This document shows, piece by piece, positions 8,040 to 15,177 of a DNA stretch of 24,147 nt. Origin of the DNA: JBQKLI01 sp012798975 (GTDB lineage Bacteria; Bacillota; Clostridia; Tissierellales; Peptoniphilaceae); contig NZ_JBQKLI010000023.1 in NCBI RefSeq assembly GCF_052116305.1, positions 1 to 24,147 on the forward strand, read 5' to 3'. Below the pieces are notes generated by a model. It was not told where the DNA came from. It searched no databases and was given only the letters and a program-made list of their open reading frames with translations. How positions within the stretch are numbered: position 1 is the stretch's first letter; every line of letters begins with the position of its first letter. The position numbers and the translations under genes are program-made.

Positions 8040-8744
8040 TTACGCTTCTTCGCTGTAGTTGTAATAATAGTAGTCGTATTTTTTACCGGTTCTTTTAACT
8101 CCGTTAAGTACTACACCTAGAATATTCGCATTTACTTTTTCTAGTTTTTCTTTTGCGAATTGTACTGATTCGACCAAGGTTTCTCCCTGTCTGCAGACAA
8201 GAAGCGTTCCTTCTACTATTGTTGAAAGAATCGCAGCATCTGTTACAACTCCTACCGGCGGTGCATCGATAAGTACGAAATCGTATTTTTCTTTCATTTT
8301 ACCGATGAATTTTTTCATCTGTTCTGAAGATAGAAGTTCTGACGGGTTCGGCGGAATAGGTCCTGAAGTGATGATATGTATTCCTGGAACTTCTGGTATC
8401 ATTTGAATTCTGTTTCCTTCTTCTCCGTTATCCATAAGGATATTCGTTAGACCATTGCTCTCTGCAACTTCAAAATATTTATGAATCGTTGGTTTTCTTA
8501 AGTCTGCATCGATTAATAAAACTTTTTGATCCGCATGCGCCATAGTGATCGCTAAGTTTACCAGCACTGTACTTTTTCCTTCATCGGGATTGGAAGAAGT
8601 CATCACGATAGACTTGATGTTTTTATCGATATTTGCAAACTGAATATTTGTACGAAGGGTTCTGAAGGCTTCCGCTGTGGTGGATTTTGGATCGTTTAAT
8701 GCTATTTTTGTATAGGTTTTTTCTTTTTTATTCTTTCTTGCCAT
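8040..8744 (-). CDS. Polysaccharide-biosynthesis tyrosine kinase (CpsD/CapB/YwqD-like)
   Basis: Cytoplasmic BY-kinase of 234 residues that autophosphorylates on a C-terminal tyrosine cluster and controls polymer export and length with its membrane partner. It shows Walker A SSNPDEGKST at 50-59, Walker A' LLIDADLRKP at 76-85 and Walker B FVLIDAPP at 156-163. The tail KKYDYYYYNYSEEA has six tyrosines in eight residues (223-230). EAFRTLRTN near residue 25 matches the oligomerisation motif of these kinases. The ATG at 8744 follows AAAGGA at 8 nt; an alternative start seven codons upstream has no site. It begins 1 nt after the Wzz-like gene ends, the split arrangement typical of Firmicutes. The partner phosphatase (CpsB or Wzb type) is not in this window. 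Confidence 0.94.
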   Translation of the reverse strand: MARKNKKEKTYTKIALNDPKSTTAEAFRTLRTNIQFANIDKNIKSIVMTSSNPDEGKSTVLVNLAITMAHADQKVLLIDADLRKPTIHKYFEVAESNGLTNILMDNGEEGNRIQMIPEVPGIHIITSGPIPPNPSELLSSEQMKKFIGKMKEKYDFVLIDAPPVGVVTDAAILSTIVEGTLLVCRQGETLVESVQFAKEKLEKVNANILGVVLNGVKRTGKKYDYYYYNYSEEA

Positions 8745-8745
8745 T

Positions 8746-9432
8746 TTATTTATCCTTTCCACCAATTACTGGAATGCTTCCGATTACCGTAAGACCGATT
8801 TTTTCTTCGATATCTTCCGGTGTTTTTACAGTTTTATCTAGAATTTCTTTTAGTAAAGCAATCATCATCCCTATAATCATACCGATGATAGCGCCTAAGG
8901 CTGTGTTTAAAATAATACGAGGAGCTATCGCCTCTTCCGGCTCTACTGCATAGTCTACGACTTGAATATTATCGATCTTCATCGCATCCACTACTGTGTC
9001 GGAAAAGATAGAAGCTGTTTCGTTTGCGATATCTTTTGCTCTTAAGGCATTTGTATCTCGAACGACGATTCGGATGACTTCTGTATCGTTTACCAAGTTT
9101 ACATTGACCTTTTCTTTAAAGGTTTCAAAATCCATCTCAAGCCCTAAGTTTTCATTTACCTTTTCTGCTACGGAACGGCTTTTAATAAGCTCTGCATAGG
9201 TTCCTACAAGCTTTTGGTTGAACAAGATGTCGTTTACATTAAGATCTTTTTCTGCCTGATAGCCTTCCGGTCTTCCTACTAAAAGTGTTGTAAAGGTTTC
9301 ATACTGTTTCGGTAAAATAGAGCTGATCCCAAAGGCTGCCCCTGCTCCTAGAGCTGTTAAAAGCAGAATAAGAAGCAATCTCTTGCGTAATATTCCAAAT
9401 AATTCCGATAAACTGATTTCTCTTTCTTCCAT
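8746..9432 (-). CDS. Wzz/CpsC-like chain-length regulator and kinase activator
   Basis: Membrane protein of 228 residues with a Wzz fold: a cytoplasmic start (ISLSELFGILRKR), a first membrane segment (about 17-38), an outward domain and a second membrane segment (about 172-196, rich in Gly/Ile/Met) preceded by a proline. A short cytoplasmic tail follows (DKTVKTPEDIEEKIGLTVIGSIP), the part that activates the separate kinase in CpsC/CapA proteins. Together with the next gene it makes up the two-part Firmicute version of Wzc. I start at the ATG at 9432 because GAAGGA then lies 8 nt upstream; the ATG three codons earlier touches that site directly. The gene begins 16 nt after the lipoprotein gene. 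Confidence 0.92.
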   Translation of the reverse strand: MEEREISLSELFGILRKRLLLILLLTALGAGAAFGISSILPKQYETFTTLLVGRPEGYQAEKDLNVNDILFNQKLVGTYAELIKSRSVAEKVNENLGLEMDFETFKEKVNVNLVNDTEVIRIVVRDTNALRAKDIANETASIFSDTVVDAMKIDNIQVVDYAVEPEEAIAPRIILNTALGAIIGMIIGMMIALLKEILDKTVKTPEDIEEKIGLTVIGSIPVIGGKDK

Positions 9433-9448
9433 TCTTTCCATCCTTCGT

Positions 9449-9922
9449 TTAATTATTGTTTGTCTGCTGCTGATTTGTATTTGTGTTTGAATTTGTATTG
9501 TTGGCAGGGGTATTTCCTTCTACCGGCTGAACATAATCTCCGATAACATATCCTTCTGCTCCCCCGTCTGCAGTTCTCACATGATACCACTGAGTGTTAT
9601 TCGCTCCTGTCTGGGTATCTAGTACCGTAAGCTCTTCCCCGTTCATAACAGTTCGAATAATCGCAGAGTTTGTATTCATCTGCTGGCGGATAATAAGGGA
9701 GTCTGCAGTAACCCGCACTCTTTGAGTTGTATTTGTTTCAATTTCTTCATTTTCATTATTTTGAGTGTTAGCAGGCGTTTCTGACTGAGGTTCCACTGTT
9801 TCTTTTTCCAGAGCTTCCTTGCCTGTTTCTTTAATCGGTACATATGTATCCTCTTCTTGCTGGCAGGCCGTTAGAAAAAGGACAAGGGATGCTAGCATTA
9901 TGAACTTTTTGACTTTTTTCAC
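9449..9922 (-). CDS. SH3b-domain lipoprotein heading the polysaccharide operon
   Basis: Predicted membrane-anchored lipoprotein of 157 residues. A lipoprotein signal (KKVKKFIMLASLVLFLTAC, lipobox LTAC, lipidated Cys20) is followed by an acidic, Thr/Asn-rich linker (21-67). One bacterial SH3 domain comes next (about 68-133: ADSLIIRQQMNTNSAIIRTV, then WYHVRT and GYVIGDYV), and then a 24-residue tail almost entirely of Asn, Thr and Gln. SH3b domains of this type bind cell-wall material. I use the GTG at 9922 with AGGAG upstream; the longer in-frame ATG at 9973 lies within the promoter -10 box. Being first in the operon suggests a role near the wall-attachment machinery, but the exact function is unknown. 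Confidence 0.8.
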   Translation of the reverse strand: MKKVKKFIMLASLVLFLTACQQEEDTYVPIKETGKEALEKETVEPQSETPANTQNNENEEIETNTTQRVRVTADSLIIRQQMNTNSAIIRTVMNGEELTVLDTQTGANNTQWYHVRTADGGAEGYVIGDYVQPVEGNTPANNTNSNTNTNQQQTNNN

Positions 9923-9968
9923 GCTTTCTCTCCTATTTTCTTTGTAAACTATTTTATAACTAACTAAT

Positions 9969-9977
9969 ATCATACCA
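9969..9977 (-). promoter_or_regulatory. Extended -10 promoter of the polysaccharide operon
   Basis: On the minus strand the sequence TGGTATGAT carries an extended -10 (TGn plus TATGAT) about 47 nt before the GTG start of the lipoprotein gene. No good -35 is seen, which is common for extended -10 promoters. The predicted transcript would start near 9962, leaving a leader of about 40 nt. Confidence 0.45.
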
Positions 9978-10470
9978 AAAATTTGTTGAAAAATCTTTGA
10001 AATTCAGCTGTTTTTTAAGTTTTTTTGAAATTTTAATGAATTTTTTCGATATTAGTACGTTTTTTATATATAAAATACGGCTTAATTGATAATGACTGTT
10101 GATTTTGATAACTAAATTCAGAAATTCAAGATTTTTTAATAAAAAATATTTATCTATTTTACAGTACTGTTTCTCTATTTATCATTATAAAATAAAGTAC
10201 TATCTTCCTAGTAGGATAACTCTATTTCTCTTGCAGCATAGTTATTGGTAAAAAATTTGAATCTCGCTTCCCATAATTCACAATTCAACTCCGGGGTCAG
10301 GGGTACCTTTATTTGTTTATGCGTCTTTCTAACAATCTTCTTTACTCCTGCTCCTAAACCGTAAAACACTTACCTATGTTCTGACACAAGCTGCTTTCCC
10401 GTGTCGTGATCAGACCTCAGACTCTCAGGTTGTCCCCCCTATGCCCTATATCCTATTACCTGCTACCTAC
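9978..10470. other. Gene-less stretch between polysaccharide operon and glycosylase gene
   Basis: About 490 bp with no credible reading frame. The left half (to about 10250) is very A/T-rich, with repeated T-runs and a 10-bp palindrome ACAGTACTGT at 10161-10170. The right half is compositionally different. It holds a G/C-rich islet CCGGGGTCAGGGGTACC at 10291-10307, a GACAC/GTGTC inverted repeat around 10383-10405 and, on the minus strand near 10430-10470, a purine-rich run built of AGGTA/ATAGG units. I see no clear terminator for the glycosylase gene. Confidence 0.6.
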
Positions 10471-10941
10471 TTACAAATACTCCAATATCACTTTCCACTG
10501 TTCTTCAAGTCTTTCCATACTATAAGAAGCATTGGCAGGGCTTGTGGATGGCAGAAGATGGGCTTCTCGTTTCATCTTCTTGGTCACGATATCGTAGGAC
10601 TTTCGTCCATTGCAGAAGATGGCCTTGATGTCTCCTGTTTCTAAGATGGGGCTGAGGTCTGATGGGGTGATGTTTTTCATAGAAACATCCGATGAGCCTG
10701 TAATGTCGCAAGCCTCTGCCGCATCATACAAAGCGATACCGTGTTTTAAGATCATGGCTTTCTTTTCTTCTATAGTCTCCGGTTTTTCTTCCTTTAAGAG
10801 TCTGGCTAAAAGAGGCCAAAATCGGTTCTGGGGATGCCCGTAAAAGAATGCCGCTTCCCGGCTTTTTACAGAAGGGAAGGATCCTAAGATCAAAATTTTT
10901 GAATGTTCATTATATACCGGGTCAAAATTGTGTTGTATCAT
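10471..10941 (-). CDS. DNA-deoxyinosine glycosylase (UDG superfamily family 6)
   Basis: Base-excision repair enzyme of 156 residues, likely removing hypoxanthine (deaminated adenine) from DNA. The UDG fold is shown by ILGSFPSVKSREAAFFYGHPQNRFW, starting near residue 18, which holds the first active-site motif and the substrate pocket, and by the second motif LPSTSPAN at 130-137. GSFPS and a PSTSPAN ending fit the hypoxanthine-DNA glycosylase group rather than classical uracil glycosylases. The start is the ATG at 10941, with AAGGAG 9 nt upstream; a TTG eight codons earlier lies inside the pta terminator and is unlikely. Its ribosome site begins right after that terminator, so expression needs either read-through from the pta operon or an unseen promoter. 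Confidence 0.87.
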   Translation of the reverse strand: MIQHNFDPVYNEHSKILILGSFPSVKSREAAFFYGHPQNRFWPLLARLLKEEKPETIEEKKAMILKHGIALYDAAEACDITGSSDVSMKNITPSDLSPILETGDIKAIFCNGRKSYDIVTKKMKREAHLLPSTSPANASYSMERLEEQWKVILEYL

Positions 10942-10963
10942 CGTTTGATTCTCCTTGTTTTGC

Positions 10964-10990
10964 AAAAAAAGAGAAGACTTTCGTCTCCTC
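10964..10990 (-). terminator. Intrinsic terminator after pta
   Basis: On the minus strand an 8-bp stem (GAGGAGAC with GTCTTCTC, one G-U pair) closed by a GAAA tetraloop is followed directly by seven T. It lies 7 nt after the pta stop codon. The G-U pair forms only in minus-strand RNA, which supports the direction. Confidence 0.92.
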
Positions 10991-10997
10991 CTTATTT

Positions 10998-11999
10998 TTA
11001 TTTGTCTTCTAATTCTTTTTCGATCAGATACTGGTTCGCTGTGATGATGGCTAGTTTATAGACATCTTTTTGGGAACAGCCTCTGGAAAGGTCGGATACT
11101 GGTTTGTTTAAGCCTTGAAGGATCGGTCCGATGGCTTCGAATCCGCCTAGTCGTTCTGCTATTTTATAGCCGATATTTCCTGCTTGAAGGTCTGGGAAGA
11201 TGAATACATTTGCTTTTCCGGCCACTTTAGATCCTGGGGCTTTTCTCTGGCCTACAGATTCAATAAGTGCGGCGTCAAACTGCATTTCTCCGTCGATATC
11301 AAGGTCAGGTCTTTTTTCTTGGGCGATTCTTGTGGCTTCTGCTACTACATCTACTAGCTCATGCTCTGCAGAGCCTTTTGTAGAGAAGCTCAGCATAGCA
11401 ACTTTTGGATAGATTTTGAAAAGTTTCGCTGTTTCTGCTGTTTGGATCGCTGTGTCTGCAAGCTGTTCTGGAGTCATTTTAATGTTGATTCCTACGTCTG
11501 CAAACATGAATCTTTGTCCGACAGGTCCTTTCATCAGCATGGATCCGCTGACTAAAGAGACTCCTGGTTTTGTTTTAATAATTTGAAGAGCTGGTCTTAC
11601 AGTGTCTCCTGTGGAATGAACAGCACCGCTTACCATTCCGTCAGCTTTTCCAAGATATGTCATCATAGTTCCGTAGTAGTTCGGATCTTTTAAGATTTCG
11701 CGGGCTTGTTCAATGGTTGCTTTTCCTTTTCTTCTTTCCACAAATTTTTCAACCATTTCTTCGAAATCTTCTGCTTCAGAAGGATCAATGATAGTGATAT
11801 CTGTTAAATCGTATCCGTGCTCTTTTGCCACGCTGTCGATTTCTTTTTTATTTCCTAAAAGGATCGGGATGAGGTATCCGTCGTTGTAGAGTCTGGATAC
11901 GGCTCCTAGAATTCTTTCGTCTTCTCCTTCTGGAAATACGATTTTTACGTCTTTTTCTTTTAGCTGTTCTTTCATTTCTTCATAGACTGTGTTATCCAT
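10998..11999 (-). CDS. pta: Phosphate acetyltransferase
   Basis: Interconverts acetyl-CoA and acetyl phosphate, the step before ATP formation by acetate kinase in fermentation. The 333-residue protein is the short single-domain form (PTA_PTB family) without the N-terminal DRTGG region of enteric Pta. Visible signatures are IVFPEGEDERIL near residue 20, DGMVSGAVHSTGDTVRPALQII near 125, GSMLMKG, FADVGIN, MLSFSTKGSAEH near 205, DGEMQFDAAL and VFIFPDLQAGNIGYKIAERLG near 270. AGGAGG sits close before the ATG. The partner ackA is not in the window. It is the last gene of the operon that starts with parA, 43 bp after the DUF4446 gene, and is followed by a strong terminator. Phosphate butyryltransferase is the alternative, but the motifs fit Pta. 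Confidence 0.95.
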   Translation of the reverse strand: MDNTVYEEMKEQLKEKDVKIVFPEGEDERILGAVSRLYNDGYLIPILLGNKKEIDSVAKEHGYDLTDITIIDPSEAEDFEEMVEKFVERRKGKATIEQAREILKDPNYYGTMMTYLGKADGMVSGAVHSTGDTVRPALQIIKTKPGVSLVSGSMLMKGPVGQRFMFADVGINIKMTPEQLADTAIQTAETAKLFKIYPKVAMLSFSTKGSAEHELVDVVAEATRIAQEKRPDLDIDGEMQFDAALIESVGQRKAPGSKVAGKANVFIFPDLQAGNIGYKIAERLGGFEAIGPILQGLNKPVSDLSRGCSQKDVYKLAIITANQYLIEKELEDK

Positions 12000-12042
12000 G
12001 ATGCCTCCTAATTTTTTAGTTTTGTTACTTATTTATTCTACC

Positions 12043-12555
12043 CTATTGTATAGGGAATTCTCCATTGATTGCCATAGTTAATGCTTGTTTTTCTTCGTCG
12101 GAGAGTTTGATCTTCGACTTTCCGTCTCGTATATATTTTGCAAAGGATGTGGACTGTTCTCTTCCATACAGACTTGTGATCATAATGCCGTTGTTAAAAC
12201 TGTCCAGTATTACCATAGTATAGGAAAGTTCATTGTTGGAATCTGGAAAGGCGTCATAACGGACATAGCCCAGCTTCTGAAGAGAGAACTGCACTTTCGT
12301 GTTCATTTCTTTCTGGGAGCGAAGGCTGTCATCGAGCTTCTTTCGGAATTCGTCCAATTCTTCTCCATGAGAGCGGATGAGCCCTTCCATATCCATGTCT
12401 CCTTTTCCTCTTAACAAATGATCGTATCGTCTTTTCAAACGGTTGATCTTTGTATTTAAAAAGAAAAGTCTGGAGTAGGCTGCTATCATCAAGAGCGCAA
12501 GTATTATAAAGAGGAAAAAACTGGCTGTTTGGACAAATAATCTAAATTCTTCCAT
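12043..12555 (-). CDS. DUF4446 membrane protein
   Basis: Function unknown. The 170-residue protein has one N-terminal membrane segment (about 8-27: ASFFLFIILALLMIAAYSRL), a basic stretch (NRLKRRYDHLLRG), a charged helical part likely to form a coiled coil (about 55-85) and a compact C-terminal domain. That domain is VQFSLQKLGYVRYDAFPDSNNELSYTMVILD, then GIMITSLYGREQSTSFAKYI. The phrases GYVRYDAF and GIMITSLYGRE identify DUF4446, a family common in Clostridia and often close to parB. I start at the ATG at 12555, with AAGGAGG 9 nt upstream inside the end of the previous gene; a TTG seven codons upstream is the longer option. It begins 1 nt after the desulfurase-like gene and precedes pta. Confidence 0.85.
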   Translation of the reverse strand: MEEFRLFVQTASFFLFIILALLMIAAYSRLFFLNTKINRLKRRYDHLLRGKGDMDMEGLIRSHGEELDEFRKKLDDSLRSQKEMNTKVQFSLQKLGYVRYDAFPDSNNELSYTMVILDSFNNGIMITSLYGREQSTSFAKYIRDGKSKIKLSDEEKQALTMAINGEFPIQ

Positions 12556-12556
12556 T

Positions 12557-13699
12557 CTATCTTTCCTCCTTCGCAATTTTTTCTACTGCCTGGATGGTTT
12601 CTTGTATTTCTTCTTCTGTGTTGAAATAAGAAAGGCTGAATCGTACGGCTCCCAGTTCCAATGTCCCGATGGTTTTATGGGATAAGGGAGCACAGTGAAA
12701 ACCGGCTCTTACGGCGATACCCATGTCGTTAAGACGATCTGCCGCTTCGGAGGAATCTTTTCCTTTTATATTTATAGTAACTACCGGTCCCTGATTTTTC
12801 CCTCCGGGACCGTAGAGAACTACGTCCTCTATGTTTTCAAATCCTTTTATCAAAAGGTCTTTCAAATGGTCTTCGTGTTTACGAATCTTTTCCAATCCGA
12901 TTTTTTCTAAAAATTCTGCTCCGGCTCCCATGCCGATAATCCCGGGGCCGTTTTCTGTACCGCTCTCATAGCGATCCGGAAGAATCTCTGGGGGATCGAG
13001 CTCCAGAGAAAAGCTTCCTGTCCCGCCGATTCGGAAAGGCTTTAAAGAAATGTCTCCTTTTATATAGAGAGCTCCTGTCCCCATGGGTCCGAAAAGTCCT
13101 TTATGTCCGGGAAAGCACAATAGGTCCACTGGATCTTCTTTTATATTAATGGGAAGATATCCCAACCCTTGAGCTGCATCGAGAATATAATAAATATTCT
13201 TTTCTTTTAATATTTTTCCAATCTCTTTATAATCCAAGATGCTGCCCACAAGGTTGCTCATAGCGGTGGTGACGCAGAACTTTGTGTTTTCTTTTATGGC
13301 AGCTTCGATATCTTTTGGATCTACCATGCCGTTTGGTGCTGCTTCGACGATCGTCAGCTCGATGATGCCTTGTTTTTCCAGATAGGTTAAAGGGCGGAGG
13401 ACTGAGTTATGCTCCATGGCCGTTGTGATCACATGATCCCCTTGTTCTGCCAGTCCAAATATCGCCATATTCAAACTGTCTGTACAGTTTAACGTAAAGA
13501 TAAGGCTCATAGGATCGTCTCCGCCTATGAACCTTGTTACAGCCATCCTTGCGTTGAAGATCTCTCTGTTCATTCTCATAGAAAGATCATGTCCTGAACG
13601 ACCCGGGTTTGCTCCGTAGTCTCTCATAGCTTCCGTTATTTTTTCGTAGACTATCTCCGGTTTTGGAAAGGTTGTTGCTGCGTTATCTAAATAAATCAT
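12557..13699 (-). CDS. Class V PLP enzyme, cysteine desulfurase family
   Basis: PLP enzyme of 380 residues that probably mobilises sulfur from cysteine for Fe-S clusters or thiolation. Markers are YLDNAATTFPKP at the start, MEHNSVLRP with His97, LDAAQGLG with Asp174, the PLP lysine in CFPGHKGLFGPMG (Lys200), SGTENGPGI and the mobile cysteine loop RAGFHCAPLSHKTIGT (Cys336). This loop and the length fit the EF2568-type cysteine desulfurase group (TIGR01977) rather than IscS or SufS. No scaffold gene (iscU, sufU) is adjacent, so the acceptor is unknown; MnmA-type tRNA thiolation, in step with the MnmE/MnmG tRNA modification encoded nearby, is one speculation. A GGAG site overlaps the end of the preceding gene, and the ATG at 13699 lies 2 nt after it. 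Confidence 0.88.
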   Translation of the reverse strand: MIYLDNAATTFPKPEIVYEKITEAMRDYGANPGRSGHDLSMRMNREIFNARMAVTRFIGGDDPMSLIFTLNCTDSLNMAIFGLAEQGDHVITTAMEHNSVLRPLTYLEKQGIIELTIVEAAPNGMVDPKDIEAAIKENTKFCVTTAMSNLVGSILDYKEIGKILKEKNIYYILDAAQGLGYLPINIKEDPVDLLCFPGHKGLFGPMGTGALYIKGDISLKPFRIGGTGSFSLELDPPEILPDRYESGTENGPGIIGMGAGAEFLEKIGLEKIRKHEDHLKDLLIKGFENIEDVVLYGPGGKNQGPVVTINIKGKDSSEAADRLNDMGIAVRAGFHCAPLSHKTIGTLELGAVRFSLSYFNTEEEIQETIQAVEKIAKEER

Positions 13700-13701
13700 T
13701 T

Positions 13702-14346
13702 TTACTCCATTTTTTCTAATCGAGAATAACAGCTCTCCATGTATTTTGTTTTTAGAGCGTCTATTTCTTCTCTGTATTCATCCATTTTGCTGATGATGTC
13801 TTTTTTATAGTCTTCGTCTTTGATGCTCTTAAGATTGATAATAACATTTAATAGTGCCGCTTCTGCACTGGCTGCCAATAATAATGTACTGCAGCCTTGG
13901 TCTGTAATGCCGTAGATGTTTCCATACTCTGCAAAGACATCATTTAATTTTAAACCTTCTACGCAAAGCTCGCAAGTTTTAAAAGGAACTTCTAGAGCTG
14001 TACGGTATCCTGCTTGGATCTCCTCAGAACGGTGTTTCTTTTCTTCCTCTGTTCCTTTTGGAAGTTTCATAGCGTCAAGAACACCTTGGAAAGAGTTGGC
14101 ATCTTCGTCGCACATTACAAGAAGTTCGTCTGCGATTTCATTAAGACGGTCGTAGTCTTTTTGGAATCTTTCTTTTACTTCCTCTGGGAATTCTGCATAT
14201 GCTTTTTTATCCGTAGTTAAGTTCGATACCATCATAGCAAGGGCTGCTCCTAGTGAACCTGTATATCCTACTACAGACCCTCCTCCCGGCATCTCTTTTG
14301 ATTTTGTCATTTCCAAATATTTTTCTAAAGTCTCTTTTGTAAACAT
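13702..14346 (-). CDS. Cyclodeaminase/cyclohydrolase family protein (FchA-like)
   Basis: All-helical protein of 214 residues of the FTCD_C family, which contains formimino-tetrahydrofolate cyclodeaminase and methenyl-tetrahydrofolate cyclohydrolase (FchA). The signature PGGGSVVGYTGSLGAALAMMVSNLT near residue 20 is the folate-binding helix start of this family. MCDEDANSFQGVLDAMKLPK near residue 75 and the central GLKLNDVFAEYGN and CSTLLLAASAEAALLNVIINL also match. As a stand-alone protein, FchA-type cyclohydrolase is the likelier role. The ATG at 14346 lies 7 nt after GGAGG; the ATG two codons upstream overlaps that site. It sits 2 nt after parB, so it is translated in the partition operon, which is unexpected for a one-carbon enzyme. 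Confidence 0.85.
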   Translation of the reverse strand: MFTKETLEKYLEMTKSKEMPGGGSVVGYTGSLGAALAMMVSNLTTDKKAYAEFPEEVKERFQKDYDRLNEIADELLVMCDEDANSFQGVLDAMKLPKGTEEEKKHRSEEIQAGYRTALEVPFKTCELCVEGLKLNDVFAEYGNIYGITDQGCSTLLLAASAEAALLNVIINLKSIKDEDYKKDIISKMDEYREEIDALKTKYMESCYSRLEKME

Positions 14347-14348
14347 TG

Positions 14349-15167
14349 TCATCCCTCCATAATATTGATAATTCGCTCTAAGTCTTCGTTGCTGAGATAT
14401 TCTATCTCGATTTTTCCGCCTTTTCGTTTCGGTGTGATGGTTACTTTCGTTCCGAATACTTCCAGCAGTTTATTTTCAAGATCCTGTTTAAAAGGATCTT
14501 CTTTCACAGTTGTTTTTTTACGAGCTGCTTTTTCCATCTCCCGGATATTGATAGTTTTATTTAAAAGTTTATCGAGATACTCCTGTCTTTCTTTTTCATC
14601 TTTTATAGACAGAAGTGTTCTTCCCTGGCTGGAAGTGATGTCCCCTTTTCGAAGATGCTCTTTGCTTTTTTCGTCTAGTTTCATGAGACGAAGATTGTTC
14701 GCAATATAAGATCTGCTTTTCCCAAGCCGGTCGCTTAGATCCTGCTGGGTATATGTATATTTATCCAGCAGCTGCTGATAGGCTTCTGCTTCTTCTATAG
14801 GGTTCAAATCTTCTCTTTGTATATTTTCTATAAGAGAGATTTCTTCTACCGCCTGGTCTTCCAGTTCTTTTACAAGGACCGGGACTTTCTTGAGACCTGC
14901 AAGCTTTGCGGCTCGAAATCTTCGCTCCCCTGCGATAATTTCATAGCCTTCCCCCGCTTTTCTAAGGAGAATCGGCTGAAGAACACCATGTTCCAGGATT
15001 GATTCCTTCAAGTTTTCGAGAGCGTCTTTATCAAACTCTTTACGAGGCTGATCCGCACGGGGATAGATCTTCTCTACTTCTATTTCTGAAGAGCTGATCT
15101 CTTCTTTTTCTTCTATTTCCGGCAATAATGCCCCAAGACCTTTACCTAAACCTTTTCTTTTAGCCAT
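14349..15167 (-). CDS. parB: ParB/Spo0J chromosome partition protein
   Basis: DNA-binding CTPase clamp of 272 residues that loads at parS, spreads along DNA and recruits condensin for origin segregation. The N-terminal KGLGKGLGALLPE contacts ParA. The CTP-binding parts are GERRFRAAKLAG at 80-91 and ENIQREDLNPIEEAEAY at 114-130. The helix-turn-helix is at about 142-163 (QDLSDRLGKSRSYIANNLRLM), followed by the linker and a short C-terminal dimer domain ending in IINIMEG. The ATG at 15167 has AAGGTGA upstream. Six parS sites lie within 3.3 kb upstream, the natural loading zone for this protein. No second ParB-like gene (noc) is present; cinA occupies the place between rsmG and parA. Confidence 0.97.
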   Translation of the reverse strand: MAKRKGLGKGLGALLPEIEEKEEISSSEIEVEKIYPRADQPRKEFDKDALENLKESILEHGVLQPILLRKAGEGYEIIAGERRFRAAKLAGLKKVPVLVKELEDQAVEEISLIENIQREDLNPIEEAEAYQQLLDKYTYTQQDLSDRLGKSRSYIANNLRLMKLDEKSKEHLRKGDITSSQGRTLLSIKDEKERQEYLDKLLNKTINIREMEKAARKKTTVKEDPFKQDLENKLLEVFGTKVTITPKRKGGKIEIEYLSNEDLERIINIMEG

Positions 15168-15177
15168 TATATCACCT

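Noticed and set aside
9923..9973. Longer start of the SH3b lipoprotein at ATG 9973
   Set aside because: The ATG falls in the likely -10 box, adds residues before the lipoprotein signal and lacks a ribosome site; the GTG at 9922 has AGGAG upstream.
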